A model generated the notes under the pieces. The model did no database searches, was not told the DNA's origin, and saw only the letters and a list, made by a program, of their open reading frames with translations. DNA of 64,000 bases from Sarcocystis neurona (lineage: Eukaryota > Apicomplexa > Conoidasida > Eucoccidiorida > Sarcocystidae). Below are positions 45,801 to 59,500 of the stretch, piece by piece. Position numbers and translations under genes: made by a program. Location: the NCBI GenBank assembly GCA_000727475.1, contig KL647323.1:139777-203776 (forward strand), in the 5' to 3' direction. The number at the start of each line of letters is the position of its first letter. Within the stretch, counting starts at the first letter, position 1.

Positions 45801-46688
45801 GAGCAGCTAGGCAGCGAGAACGACCAGCAGGAGAACGCAAGTGGCTACAGAGGAGACAGACGAATTAGGAAGAATGCGACTGCGATGAGGACAGGGAAGG
45901 ACAGCCGCTGAAGTGCGTCAGACATATTCGGAAATGATACTGCACACAGTGAAGGCTCCAAGCAACAGAGCAGCAACAGCAGCAGCAGCAGCAAAACAGC
46001 AGCGCAGATGAGCAGTAACAGTGAAGAGGGAGAGACAGTAGAGCTCGGCATTTGTTGCCGATGACATAAGACACGTCTGAAGTGAGGAAATTAGTAAGTT
46101 TGGTAATGTGGATCTCTTTTTTAGATGTTTTGTCGCGCCGTGCAATCGTTCAACACACTTCGATGAGGTGTACGTACACCCCATGCGCGGCTCGGTTTTT
46201 ATGTTTTATGGGTGCTCACCTGTGACCAACAGCGTCAAGCTCCTCAGACTCGTGCACCTGTCGGTGCTAATTTACAACGTCAATTGAATCTTACTGTAGG
46301 ACGGACAAAGAACGTTTGTCTTTACATATCTACGTATATACACATATATGCGAGCTTGTGGGAGGGATTCGTTTTTGCCTCTGCTCCTGTATGACTACAC
46401 ATTCAGAACTCCCTACCTACACTTGCTCCGTTGTGTGTGACACGTTTGTGTGCACAGCCACACACGCTCTCTCTACACGTGTATATATGTGACTTCCTCC
46501 AGAGACGGGTATATGTATATATATATGTATACGATGTACACATGTGTATACATCTGTTTCTTCCTGTGGATCTATATACGCAAATGTGTACATATATGTT
46601 ATATAGTGTATATATATTTCTCCCCCACTTATCCTCCTACATATATATGTATATATTTAAGTATGTGTAGATATACAAATATATGTAG
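42856..46688. other. Purine-rich intergenic DNA, no gene seen
   Basis: The plus strand is strongly enriched in A and G (AGAGA, GAAGA, GGAGA), so minus frames read Ser/Leu/Phe and plus frames Arg/Lys/Glu. The long frames here are compositional artefacts. No exon with a non-repetitive reading and splice sites was found. Confidence 0.55.
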
Positions 46689-48847
46689 GAGGATGTGTTT
46701 GAGTATCGGGACGACCACGCACGGCCAAGAAGGGAGCAGAATGTTTTTTTCAATGTGAATGAACGCATAGGGAAGAGTGTCCACAAGGAAGGAGGTTGCA
46801 GCGTGCGTGAAGGATCCGCCTCGAGCGTAAGCGCCTCAAGTGCACGCGCAGCAGGGCAGTCTCTGGGTGTGGAACGTTACGAAGAGAATTGCACCAGGAA
46901 AGTGTCTCTGCCTCTTAAGTCCCCAGAGACCATCCAGTCTTTTGTTAAGATATTTGTTTTCTTGTGTATACATGTATGTATATATCGGCTTTTCCCATGT
47001 ACGTACACATATTCCTGCCTAGTTATATATATATATATATGTATAGGGAGAATTGTCTACGTCGATGGGTAACACGGGCCTGCGTATACGGCAATGCGAC
47101 GCCTCATTCAACATGCTGTTTGAAGAGGACTTTTGTTGGTTTCCCTTCCATAAAGCATCCTTACAGGTCAGTGTAGTGCGTAGGCGTACAGTCACTGCGT
47201 ATACATATATGTATGCACTGAGTGTGTGTGCATCCGGTTGCGACTCAGCGTGTGCGTTTTTCTTCCCCCCAAGGGGTACACTGCGCTCTGTGATTTCTGT
47301 GTGCTCTGTGTTTCTTCCTTGGATTCACAAGTCAGTCCGTTGAGTCCGTTTGTGACGGAGGAGTGGGAACCGGAGTACTCGTTTGCATATCGGTACCCTC
47401 CGTCGAAGAGTGTCCGTGTTGGAGAAGCCGTCTGCGTCGTTTTGTCTTATTGCGTCGATCACGGTCGTGCTTTCGGAACGACACTCGTTGTCGCTCCCCG
47501 TATGTGACTGAGCTCTGTGCAGGGGGGAGACCTCCCCTATTATCTATCTGTACGCATTCACGTCGGTCAGTTACGGAAGCACACGCCCGTACATCTACAT
47601 ATGTATATATACATGTTTATGTATACACGTTTGTTTTTTACCTGTGTCTGGGCGCACGTTGGTACCGAAAGACGTGAACAGAGAAATGCCTTCAAGATTG
47701 GTGACGAAATGCTTTTACAGCAGGTGCACGGCTGCTTATAGTGACTGCAACAACATGAAGGTGCAGGAATCTTGTGTTGCAGAAAGCGAACGTCATTTTC
47801 CACAAAGCTCAGACACATTTGTGCTAGAGAATGTTCTCTGTCCACACGCCTGACTGCGCTACAAGGTGCATTCCCGGATGCTGCGTGGTGGCGGGCCTGC
47901 ATGTGTGTTTGTAACTTCAGTGACGCGTTTGTTCGCCTCCTCGCAATGCTTCACCTTGCGGCTGCGCGGTTGAGCGCGTGCAGCACATCTTTTTTCTGAT
48001 GTTCATGTTTGGGAATACTCAATACTTCAAAGACGAACATTGCATGTGTACGTGCATATACGCATCTTCGTGCGGCCTACTTTGGAATGGGGTTTGTAAC
48101 GAAATGCACTACTGAAGAAATTGAGTCGCTGCTTACGAGTGACAGGCAAGCATTTATTTTGCGGCGCTGTCGAGCTGCACTCTCCAAAACTCGGTTTCAG
48201 ATGGCACCAGCAGAGCAAGGTGCGTAATGGATCGTTCGCTCTGCTTGAACGCGACTACTACTAAAATTTTACAGAGATCTGGCGAAATGCCTGTGCGTGA
48301 TCAGAGAATCGGCATGTCACTGATCTTACGCGTTTCACTTACAGAAAATCCGCGCAGCGGCTGGCTTGTCAGACGCCCCTTCGCAGCGCAACGGTTATCT
48401 TTGCATGTTGGAAAACTGCCTTCGTCGCTTTGCCACAAGTATTCCAGTCACTTCCCAGAATTCACTCAGTTCACAAACGTGTGCACCCTGACGTATGATG
48501 TGTTCTCACGCCACAACACCATACGTGATTCTCTGTGGGTGCACCCCCTTTCACTCAACACTCATCTACCTGCCTCCCAGAGTGGCATACCTGTCATATG
48601 CGCGTGCCAGTGCACGCGTTGTACCACACACGACACACATACCTGTACGGACCAAACTGAATTACACGCCGTTACATAGGTGCGTCACGGATTGCTTAAA
48701 AAGCGTGTACATTTGTCGGTGAAAGCCGCTGAAAAGTGTGTTGTTCAAGCCTACCTGTGTCGCGATGTAGAAGCGGTACCGTACGTAAGAGACTGGCTTA
48801 CCGCTCGCGTCCTTGCTTCTAGATTGAAGTGTACTGGCATGGTTTAA
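46689..48847 (+). CDS. Unrecognised multi-exon gene
   Basis: Exon-like segments with good sites: 46689-46943 (acceptor TATGTAG; FEYRDDHARPRREQ, VNERIGKSVHKEGG), 47047-47166 (MLFEEDFCWFPFHKASLQ, donor CAG|GTCAGT) and 47274 onward, behind TTTTTCTTCCCCCCAAG (EEWEPEYSFAYRYPPSK, ending near 47499 at GTATGT). The first three join in phase 0. Further pieces at 47523-47590, 47669-47720 (NAFKIGDEMLLQQ before GTGCAC) and 48350-48660 look coding, but their phases are not resolved. The likely last exon is 48680-48847 (LLKKRVHLSVKAAEKCVV, stop TAA). The start codon is not found and must lie upstream. No domain recognised. It converges on the peptidase gene, whose stop is 475 bp away. Confidence 0.42.
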
Positions 48848-49322
48848 AATACATGGAGACAGCACAAGCATGTACATGCGACAAAAAGTGTGGTTTCCCC
48901 ACGATGCGCCCCCTGGGTTACGTGCTGTACCGAAGCCGGCAAGCTTTGCAACCCTTCTTGCGGTGAATTTCTACGTTAACTAAAGCCTAGCTGTGTAGCA
49001 GCGACGAACAGATACGATTTTCGTGCTGCCACCACGCCTGGGGTTTGACGCGCCATCAGAGAGGCAAGAATTATACGTCAATACCCTAGGTGCGCTTTTC
49101 AACCATTGGACCCTCCACGGAGTAGCAACTTTGGCTTCTTACTACATTTTGCCTGGTTTTTCTCCCCCCCAGACTCGCCAACGAGGCGCTGCAAGGCTAT
49201 CGCTTTGGATACGCCTCTGCTACGGCTCGTCCTGAATTTTTGTCACAACTCTGAAAGACGCTACCGAGCGTCAAAGGCCCTTTTTAATTGGTGCGCTCAT
49301 GTCTCGAATTTTGTGGAAGACG

Positions 49323-50503
49323 TTAATATTCGCGGAGCGCCGCGGCGACTGAAATTTTTGGTTTGTTACCGCTGGAAAAAAGTCCTGGCGGAGGCGTCGG
49401 TCCGGATATTCCGACAGCCTCCCAAAGTGTGTCTGGTCGAATTTCCAGCGCGTGCAGTAGTTGCTGAATGTCGTCAAGGGTGACACTTTCCACAACGCGC
49501 TGCATATCTCTTATGTACGCGATATTCTTCATTGGAAGCTGAAGGGAGCGGCAAAGGAAACTTGATTCAAAAACGAATGCCTGGACCGCGTTTCACGGTG
49601 AAGATACACTCGACTGAAGCAAGAACTCGAAAGCTGGCACTAATTCGTGGTGGTTGTAGTAGTACAGTTTACCAACCTGTGGTGTGGAGAACAGTTTCAC
49701 TGACACGCAAATTCCATTCTGATACCTGTGGGAGAAATCACCTGTGAAGCAGGACATGGTCGCAGGTGTCACTTTACGGTAGTTGAACTGCCTCAATCCT
49801 TTGCTGACAATTTAACCGAAGACCACTTCTCCTCATTTAAAGATCCACCCCGACACACCGTGGAAGAACAAGAACGTAGTAAGTCTAGAGAAGTGATGCT
49901 CTATAGCGGGGTGCATACGAGTGCACCATTATTTTTCACATTTTTCCTCCCAACCTCCCGCAGGCGGGTGTCCAGATCATCTGTCTGCAACTGTCAGCAC
50001 ACCGCGTGCGTAGCCAACTTTAAAGTCTTTATTATTACATGGCTACATGGATCACACACATACAGAAGTACAAAAATCGGCACTTCCGTACGTACTAACA
50101 GAAACAAGTACGGTGAATCTTGACTGCTTGGCTATGCGTAGCAATACGGCTCTCGGCTGCCAACGACAGTCGACCGCTTAGTTAACCTCCATTACTCACA
50201 AACGGCCGTCAGAATTAGTGAGCCCATCATAGACAGCCTTCTAAAAAACTGATAAACATCAGGCAGAGCGCGCTTGCATAGAGACAATCCCGTTTCAGTG
50301 TCCCGTGCCCGTCGGTTTTGACAGCAATCTGACTACGCTGTCTTGAAATCATGGTCCTTAGCAGGTGTGATAGACAGTATGACACCTACCGTATTTACAC
50401 ATCCTTGTATGATAACTTCCTACTTCTTCCACATACGTGCCCACAAAAAACAGCACCACATACGTGAATTTGTCTACGAGGGAGATACAACAGACACGTG
50501 TAG

Positions 50504-50545
<42 letters not shown>

Positions 50546-53500
50546 CACATATTCAAACCAGTAGAATCGTTGGCAGCACACACACAGACACACTACGGCA
50601 CAGAACACCTGGTTGGAATTTTCCTTTTGGTACGAACCCGACGCCTGTGGTATTTCTTTCATGTCCTGCTGTGCGCAGCACAAAGTACACAGCTCGTTTA
50701 CACATCCAGTTGTCCTTTGCTTACCTCATCGAGTTGCAACCCCACCAGCAGCTCCATCCAGTAGCGGGCAAACTTTTTGTCGTGGTTGTGGCGAGAAAGT
50801 ATTTGCTTCTTCGCACTTTCTAGTTGATACTCCTGCAGCGGGCGAGTAGAAACGAGTTCCGTCAGTGCGCGACGCGCGGCCGTGGCCACGGCGTCCACCA
50901 GCCGCGGCTCCGTGTGGATCGTTACCACGAAGACGCCGCCCCGGAGAATTTCAAAGGACATGAAATCGAAGGAGGCATCGTATGTTAGACGTTGCTCTTC
51001 GCGAAGCTGAATAAAGGACGAAATAGCATCAGAGAATTTTAGGAGGAAAAATGTTCGACAAATATGAAGACCAGGAAAAAATCTCAGAAGAACGTGCGAC
51101 TCGCCCACAACATGACAGAGAGACACACAGACACACACAGAGATACTAAGTTACACCTTACGCTGCACACCCTGTGTATACAATCAAGCACGAAGACGAG
51201 GTAAAACATACGAAGACAAGGCACGCTAACGGGAGACTTCGAAGTTCAAGATGCTTGGAGAATTTCTCTAAAAAGCAACACCTTCAAACAACCCCTCCGA
51301 AAAAACAGGCGGCAGTGACTGAGAAGAGGACACCCAGCGTGTCCGCTGTCTCCTCCGAAAACTCTCGGAACTGTGCGAGCAAGGGCAGGACGGCGGAAAT
51401 GGAGTCGCAAATGCCGGTAGCTACGAGAGACAGAGAAAGAAAAAAAATATACCTGGTACCTCCAGCAAGGCACGCCTTCGACCTTCTTTACGTTCTTTAC
51501 AATACAGAACAGGCGCGCACAACTTCAAACCCTTTTCCGCACGACGCAACGGTCACTAACGTGCACCTTACGTACACGATTAACCTCTGACACACATATA
51601 TAAATGGTTTTACACAGCTGTATATCACGGCCAATCTCTGACATTCATGTATAATGTTCATACACACGTGGATATCAGGATCAATCTCCGACGTACACAC
51701 ATAAACGTTCAGACACATGTGGATAGCGAACCCTGGCGCACGCATTGCCGGCATTCTCCCGTTTTCCGCACTTCCTGTGTGACACCCCGTCGGAACTGAA
51801 CAAGTTACCCTGGAAGGCTGCGTGTAATGTGAGCGACAAAAGGTTTACGGGACACGACGTTACAGACGTGCCCAAGAGGGTTCGTACATCACCGTCACGC
51901 AAAAAGATATCCTAGAGAACTGCAGAAGTCTACCGAAAAATTCGTCCAGCATACATGTAAATGTGGGAGATACCTTTTCATTTATATATAAACACGTACG
52001 TAGGTGACATGTGGGATACGCCTTTTGCAGCACGAGCGGGGGAATACAGAGACGTATAGGTTAATCAGGAAAGAACTCCAGATGTATGTTAAATATGATA
52101 GTAACACAACCGCGTGGAGGTGTAACGTACAACAGTGAACATCCGCTTGGACACAAGTTCCTGGAGAATCCATAGCGCAGCGCGGCCGAAGGCGGGATGC
52201 CGGCGTCTTGTCTCCTGCCAGAGCAAATGTTCGTCTTCGGTGAAATTTTGCATTGCATCGTAACTGTGAGGATTTTCTAGCCCCTCTTCTGGCAACTGCG
52301 CCTCTGGCGTCCAGAGCGTGTGCGTGTCAGCACGGTCTGTTCTGGTAATGTCTCTCCTGTCGACCACGCCGCGCTGCCGCTGCTCCTGTTCTGCCGCTAG
52401 TGCCGCACTTGGCGGTCCGTCAGAGAAGACGTCCTCTTCCCCAATCTGCTGCAACTGCAGCTCGTCTTCCTCTTCTTGCAGCTGTCTCTCGTGTTGCTGC
52501 TGAAGAAAACCGCAACAGCTGTCCGGGAGCAACTGTTCCCAGGCAGTTAGTCCATCCGCACCGATGCCCCAGCGATTGGGAGCGGGGCCTGCAATGTGTA
52601 CGACAGCACGTTCATCACTATCAATGACGTGCACATGAATGCGTTTCTGTTTCCCTCCTGCGTGAAGAGTAGCGTCGGAGTGAAGAGGAGCAGCGGCCTC
52701 TGCTGTTGGTGACTGCTTCTCCCGTCTTGCGGTGCGATCAGGGCGTTGTTTTTTCCCGTTTCTACGGGCAGCCCCATGCTCAGGAGCTATTGCAGCAGCA
52801 GGAGCTGCAGACGCAGCAGCAGCAGCAGCAGAGGCGATTGCTGCAGGCCAGGATTTTCGACCCGTCGCGTAGGGAGGGTGGGATACCTGGGACTCCAGAA
52901 CAAAAGGCGAGGCGCATGACACGGCTTCAAGTGACGTAAAGAAAAACGGCGACTCTACTTGTTTCGCCAGAACGACACTCAGCTGCTGGTCTTGGTGTGT
53001 CAACGCCTCTCGCCCTTCACTGCTCTTCTTCTCCTCCTGCAGCAGCTCGGGGATCGCTTGCAGGACATTTTCTTCCTTCCGGCGCACGTGGTGATCCCCT
53101 GCCACCAAATCCGCCGGCGCTTCTTTTTGAAACTGCCGCTTCGCCACTTTTCCTTCCGTTCTTTCCTCTCCGACGCTTCCTCGGTCCTTTCGCAGCCGCT
53201 GGGCAATATCTTCTTCACCGTCGCTCGACGCTGGTGGTTCTTCCGCCCCCCTTGCTGCACTTGTTTCTTCCACATTCTCCGTGAATTCTTTTGCCGAAGA
53301 AGCTTTGTCCGATTCCTGTCCCCCGTCTATTTTCTTGATGTCGCCCAAGTAGACCCGACTGAGCTGCTCCAGGACATGGACGTCGACATCGCCGACGATG
53401 TTTAACTCCACCGTTCCCTTCACAAAAGCCTCGTGCAGTTGCTGCAGCACTGCACTACGCACTTGCTGCAGAGATAGTCGCTCTACCACCTCCGGTTGCA

Positions 53501-56500
53501 AATTGCGGAAGCGCGGATCCTCCTTGGCCATCGCCGTTATCAACTCTCCCATAGAGTACGCCTGCGACAAGAACAAGCAGACGAAGGACAGAGAGGAACA
53601 GACAGAACAGCACACGCTTTCTCCCGGCCTTCTTTTCATTTAAAAGCTTATTCACTGCCACGCAAACTTCTCCACGCACACGTGGGAAGAACTGCCTACT
53701 ACGCCTTATCTGAGGAAAAGAAGAGATGAACTCTTGCTGAAGACAGACCGGCGCACACACACAAAAAAGTACTTCTCTGAGCTCCTTCCACTGCTTTTTT
53801 GACAACGGGGAACAGAGACACCCACACGTGGAAACCTGTGCCAGAAAAGAATAATAAACTCTCGCACACCCGCACACGCACAGAGATACACTACCAGGAG
53901 TAGCCTTAAGATTTTAAACGCGTACAAACACACAAAGAAGCATATAGTCAAGCGTCACACAGGCGTCGTGCTTTCCATATGCTAGCGAAAGATGACGTTA
54001 CAGCCTTTCTCGCTGGTTCAACAGCAGAAGCATCTAGACACGTCCACAGACCTGCAGCCCTTTCCAAGTAATCAAATACAGGAACAACATATATAGATAT
54101 TGAGCACTCCCCACCTACACCGATGTGCACATACGTAGAGACTAACGTAATACTGTCGTATACGCCTGTTGAATTACTGATCAACCAGCACACATGTATA
54201 TCTGTGTATGTATCGAAACAACTTTTCACCTCCACACACGTCCACACAGTTATACACTAACGCAGTTCTGTACGTGTGGACGTGCCGACGCGCCTGTGAA
54301 TTTGCTCGACCCCAACGTTTCTCTGCCTCGCAGTTTTTACACTTGCAAAGAGCAAGAAAAACTAGACCAGGCCGTCCTCCCGTTGGTTCACACACGGTAG
54401 CCACAAAGAAACTATTCGCGTGCACCTCTTTTTCCCTTTCTTCCACTCTCTCTTTCTCTGTGTCTCTTTCTGAACTTCTGTCTCTCCTGTGTCACAGACC
54501 CCTGTCGCCCGTGGCCCATCTTCTCTGCAAAAAAAACGACTTTCTTGCTGCTTCTTCGCTTCGCTGCTTCTTTCGCGCGGGCCGAAGCGTGGTCGTCCCA
54601 GACACCCGCGCGATCCTGTGCTACTTCTGTCGCTTTTGCTTTGCAGCACCCTCACCTACACGACGCATGCTGCGCCCCTGCACTTTTCTTCAGAGCCGTC
54701 ACGCAGACAGATACACAGAGAGATAAGTATAAGTCACCAGCGGTCTCTCGCCGCACACGCCTCACCCACACGCATGCGTCGGCCTTTTTCTCTTCTTCGT
54801 CTGCACGGCCAGTCACTCGCAAGAAATCTCTGCAAAGCGTCTGCCTCAGTGTGTGTGTGTGTGTACATGTGTCTCTGCCACGGAGTTCACACAAACCTCT
54901 CGCGGCTTTCTCCTTTTTTTTACGGCCATGGCACAGACCCTCCCCCTCTCCACCACACACAGACACCAACACGTTTGAAATTCCTGCTGCACGTTCTGGC
55001 CGCCGCACGCAAGGAAGGCTGTGTCCCACCGGCGACAGCGAATGGGCCAGTCACAAAGAAGTAGTAGTCCACAAGTATACAGGGAAGACGTCTACGCGTC
55101 TACAACCAGGAAGGAAGAACTCTGCGTGTATGTACAGAGAAGCATTCGTTCAGCGGTGGAGGCCACATACGCGAGGAGAAGAAAAAAGGGTACACACACA
55201 CAAATACAGAGAAAACAGAAATGGAGGGCAGAAGGCGCGTGGGAGAACAGAAGAAGACGTAGAGACACACAGCTTCCGCCCAAGACGACCAACTTTGCCG
55301 CCGGGGACGGTTCACGGGAGAGCTGGAGGCCACCACCGCACAAAATTTGTCTGCTCACGCGTCTCCGTGGAAATACTCTGCAAATCACTGCCTGCGTGAC
55401 TCCCACGTTAGAAAATTTCCTACACACCCTGTCCACACGCAGACAAATGTTCTGCACCTCCCTGTTTGACACCGAGGTTGAAAAACTTCTCCTACACACC
55501 TTTCCACGCATGCAGACAGAAGTGCGTGTGACTTATAAGCAGCCAGCGTCATATGTGAGAATAAAACACGTACGTCGCTCTCCTCGACACCTACGGGTTT
55601 CCCGCGTATCTGTGCATGCAGGTGTACACAAACATACACCTATACACACACATATGGACGTGCACAGATATACACATACATATATATATAAGTGAATATA
55701 CACAAACATAGACAGATAGACAGACACAGACACACACACTGCCCTATATCGTCTCCAAATAGAAATGGGTCCTTATACAGCCACACAGTTACACACATAT
55801 GCACATCTATATACATATACATGCGCGTATACACATATGTCTATATATGTATACAAACATGTGTGTGTAGACAGATATTCATATAGAGATATATGCACAC
55901 ATGTACACATACATATGTATATATACGCATCCATACATACACAGAGACACACACATCCCTCTCTCTCTCTACATATATATATGTATACGTTTTTACATAT
56001 GTCTGCATATCTGCACTTACACGTATATATATATATATATATACATACACACACAGAGATACACATATATATATATATATATACACGTACAGACATACAT
56101 AAGTACACAGAGATACACACACATATATATGTATATATATATGTATATATGCCTGCAGTTACTTATATATATATATTATACCTACATTCGCACACAGAGA
56201 TACACACACCTATACATATATACATATACATATATATATATCTGCACTTACACACATATATAAATATATATAATATATACATACATACGCACACAGAGAT
56301 ACACACACCTACACATATACATATATATATATGTATATGTATACATTATCTCTGCAGTTACACATATATATATATATATAGTATACATACATATACATGC
56401 ACACACAAAGATGCATACACCTATGTATATATATATGCACATATATATATATATATATATAGCTGCAGTTACACACACCGAGATACACACCTTCTGTACA

Positions 56501-59500
56501 TATATATATATATATATATATGAATAAATATTCCTGCTCTTACACGCATATATATATATATATACACATACTTACATAGGCATATACAGAGATACACACT
56601 CGAAAATGTAGTGATGTATGTCGCTTCTGCTGCGTGTCCCACGTCGATTGTGAAGTCGACAAATTTTCGAGAAGAACTGTCCACGTTTGTCCTACCGTCA
56701 GGTCTTGGGTGTAATGCTTGTAATCATGTAGGACCTGCTGCTTTGCGCGAAGAAATGCGTCTTCTTCGAACGCGAAGGAAGTCAGAATGAGACGCAGCAG
56801 CTGAAATGCGTTCTCGAGAGGACCGGCGTGCGGAGGAGGGGGAGGAAGAGCAGCACCAGCAGCAGAAGCAGGCCGAGACGAGGACAACGACGAAGAAGAC
56901 GACGAGGGTGGACACAAAGAAGCAGAAGCAGCAGCAGCAGCAGAAGCAGCAGCAGAAGCAGTAGCAGAAGCAGCAGCAGGAGCAGCAGCAGGAGAAGAAG
57001 CCGCCGCAGCTTCGGCAGCAGCCCCAGCAGCAGCAGGAGCGGGAGCAGGAGGGTCCTGAGCAGGATGATCCCCAGCGGCAGGGAAATTTTGAAGAAGTTG
57101 GGGATGGGTGGCAGGTGTTGGGACGCTGAGGTCGATAGAGAAGAACTCGTCAAGGGAGTCGATCGTGACTCCTGCGCAGCAGACACGGAGAGAAATACGA
57201 CAGCAAATACGACAGCCCCCGGCAAGGCCCACGCGCGGGTCGGACAAAATTTCAGCCGGGCGGCACTAATGCATCACCGGTGTGTATAAACAGCAGGCCC
57301 CTCGTCTCGTGAAGAGTCTCCTTCTCCTCCATGTCTCCCCCTCTTTATCGACACATATTTGCCTCGAACGGCTATATCTACGTGCAACAGCGTTCCCCTC
57401 TACAGACACATATATATATCTCTGAATATACGCGTTCACCGGAATACAGGTCTTGTCCATAAACGTACACATATGTACGTCTGTATATGTGTGTACATAC
57501 ATATTTATATGTTTGTCCACATATATACGCATACATACACATACGCATATACACACGTATACACTTACGCTTACATATATATATACATATATATATACAC
57601 GCATCTGTATATACATATATATATATTTATACACACATATAATTTCCTTTATATGTGGGCACATACACATATATATACAAACATATACACGTACGCACAG
57701 ACATATATATATATATGTATATTCGCTGGCATATGTATATGCGTTCAGAGAGGAGCACCTACAGATATTCTTGCTGTTGTGTGGTGGGTTCGTCTGTGTC
57801 AAGAGAAAACGTAAACAGGCGACGCACATATGTGGATATATACATATATATATATATGTATACGTATGGATACGTGTATAAACCTGCTAACCGGAAAAAT
57901 AGAGAGCACCTTTCGGTCTGTTTTGCTTCGGTTTTCTCCGTCCCTTCTGCTGCAGCTCTGCACTCCTCTTTTTCTTCCCGGCTCTGCTGTCCCGAGCACG
58001 TGTTTGTATCAATGTTGTCGAATTTACGTGCGGAGTCCTTCTCCAGACAGCTGCGAATTCCGTAACATTTTCTTCACCTCCACCACTTCTCATATGCGCA
58101 TGTATACACATACATGATATATGTGTATATATATATGTGAATATGTATGTACGAATACAGAAAGAGAGATTTCTGTTGAACAGAGAAGAGGATTCGTATA
58201 CGCGTATATATATATATAGCAAGAGGAATTCCGGTTGAGAAGAAACGAGCACTCGTATTCGTATATATATATATGTGCAAGTAGTATATGTAGGTATAAA
58301 TGTGTATGTATACACAGAGATTTCTGTTGAGAAGAGGTGAGGAACTCGAACAAAAGGCGCTGTGTACACAACTTGGGGAGGACCGCGGGATTGCTGTTCT
58401 TTGTGTTCCCACTTTTTAAAGAGAAGCGAGACGCTAAGACGAGGCACCTACCTATAAGATTTCTTTGACAAAAGCGTTCCACTATTTCCCGAGAGAAGGA
58501 GGCGAGAGCTCCCCCTTCCATCATCGTCCGAGCGCCTACGACTAACGCGCTGCCAAATTCTGCGCGAGCCGCGAGATCTGCTGCTGCAGCACCCATCTCG
58601 TCATCCCCCTTCTTTTCTTCCTTTCCCTGTTTTGCTTTGGCTACCTCTTCAGACGCGGCTGCTGCTGTTGTTTTGCCTGCTCCCGCTGCTGTTTCTGCAG
58701 CTGCCAAGCTTCTTCTTTTTCCTGCTGCTGCTGCTTCCTTCTCCGCTGCGGCAGCCGCTGTTTTCGCCGTCGCGGCCTCCGCGTCCCCGCTTCCTGCTGC
58801 TGCTGCTGTTTCTTCGTCTTCTGTGGGGTAGGGTCGCCGCCTGAAGGCGCGTGGCAGCTGAGGAACCCCAGCAGTCAAGCGTCCTCCTGAGCAAGCATCG
58901 ATGGGAGCGGCGGTAATGGGGAGCGCAACAGTGACAGCAGCAGGAAAAGGAGGAAGCGCGGGGGCAGCAGCCCAGCAGCAGCAGGGGCAGCAGCCCAGCA
59001 GCAGCAGCGGCAGGGACGCGCTGCTACAACAGATGCAGCAAAGGTGAGAAATAGGAAGCGAAGAGAGAAGAAATTTGTTGAACAGCAACGGCGGCAGCCG
59101 CAGGAGGAGACGCACGCGCACAAAGAGAAGCTAAAGCAGCAGAACCACCAACTACTGCACATGGAGGACGGAGCAAGAAGAAAGCAGCACGAAGAAGGCA
59201 GCAAGATGAAGTCAGCAGGAAGAAAGTAGCAAGAAGAAGCAGCAAGAAGACGGCAACAAGTAGACGGCAGCAAGACAGCAAGAAGACGGCAGCAAGAAGA
59301 CAGCAGCAAGAAGACGGCAGCAAGAAGAAGGCAGCAAGTAGACGGCAGCAAGAAGAAAGCAGCAAGAAGGCAGCAACGTCGTGATACATCTCGCCGCCTA
59401 CCGCGGCAGCAGAGTTGCAAACGGGAAGAACAGGAGGTGGAAGGAAAGTAGCAGCAGTGACAGCTGCAAAAGACTGTACAGCAGTTCACCATCAGCAGCA

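Noticed and set aside
48753..48815. Minus-strand exon with good splice sites (ASGKPVSYVRYRFYIATQ)
   Set aside because: It is antisense to the longer plus-strand terminal exon 48680-48847, which has 56 open codons and a stop; the minus reading has no partner exon.
55765..56523. 252-codon plus-strand ORF rich in Tyr, Ile, Thr and His
   Set aside because: Translation of TA/CA microsatellites inside a peptidase intron.
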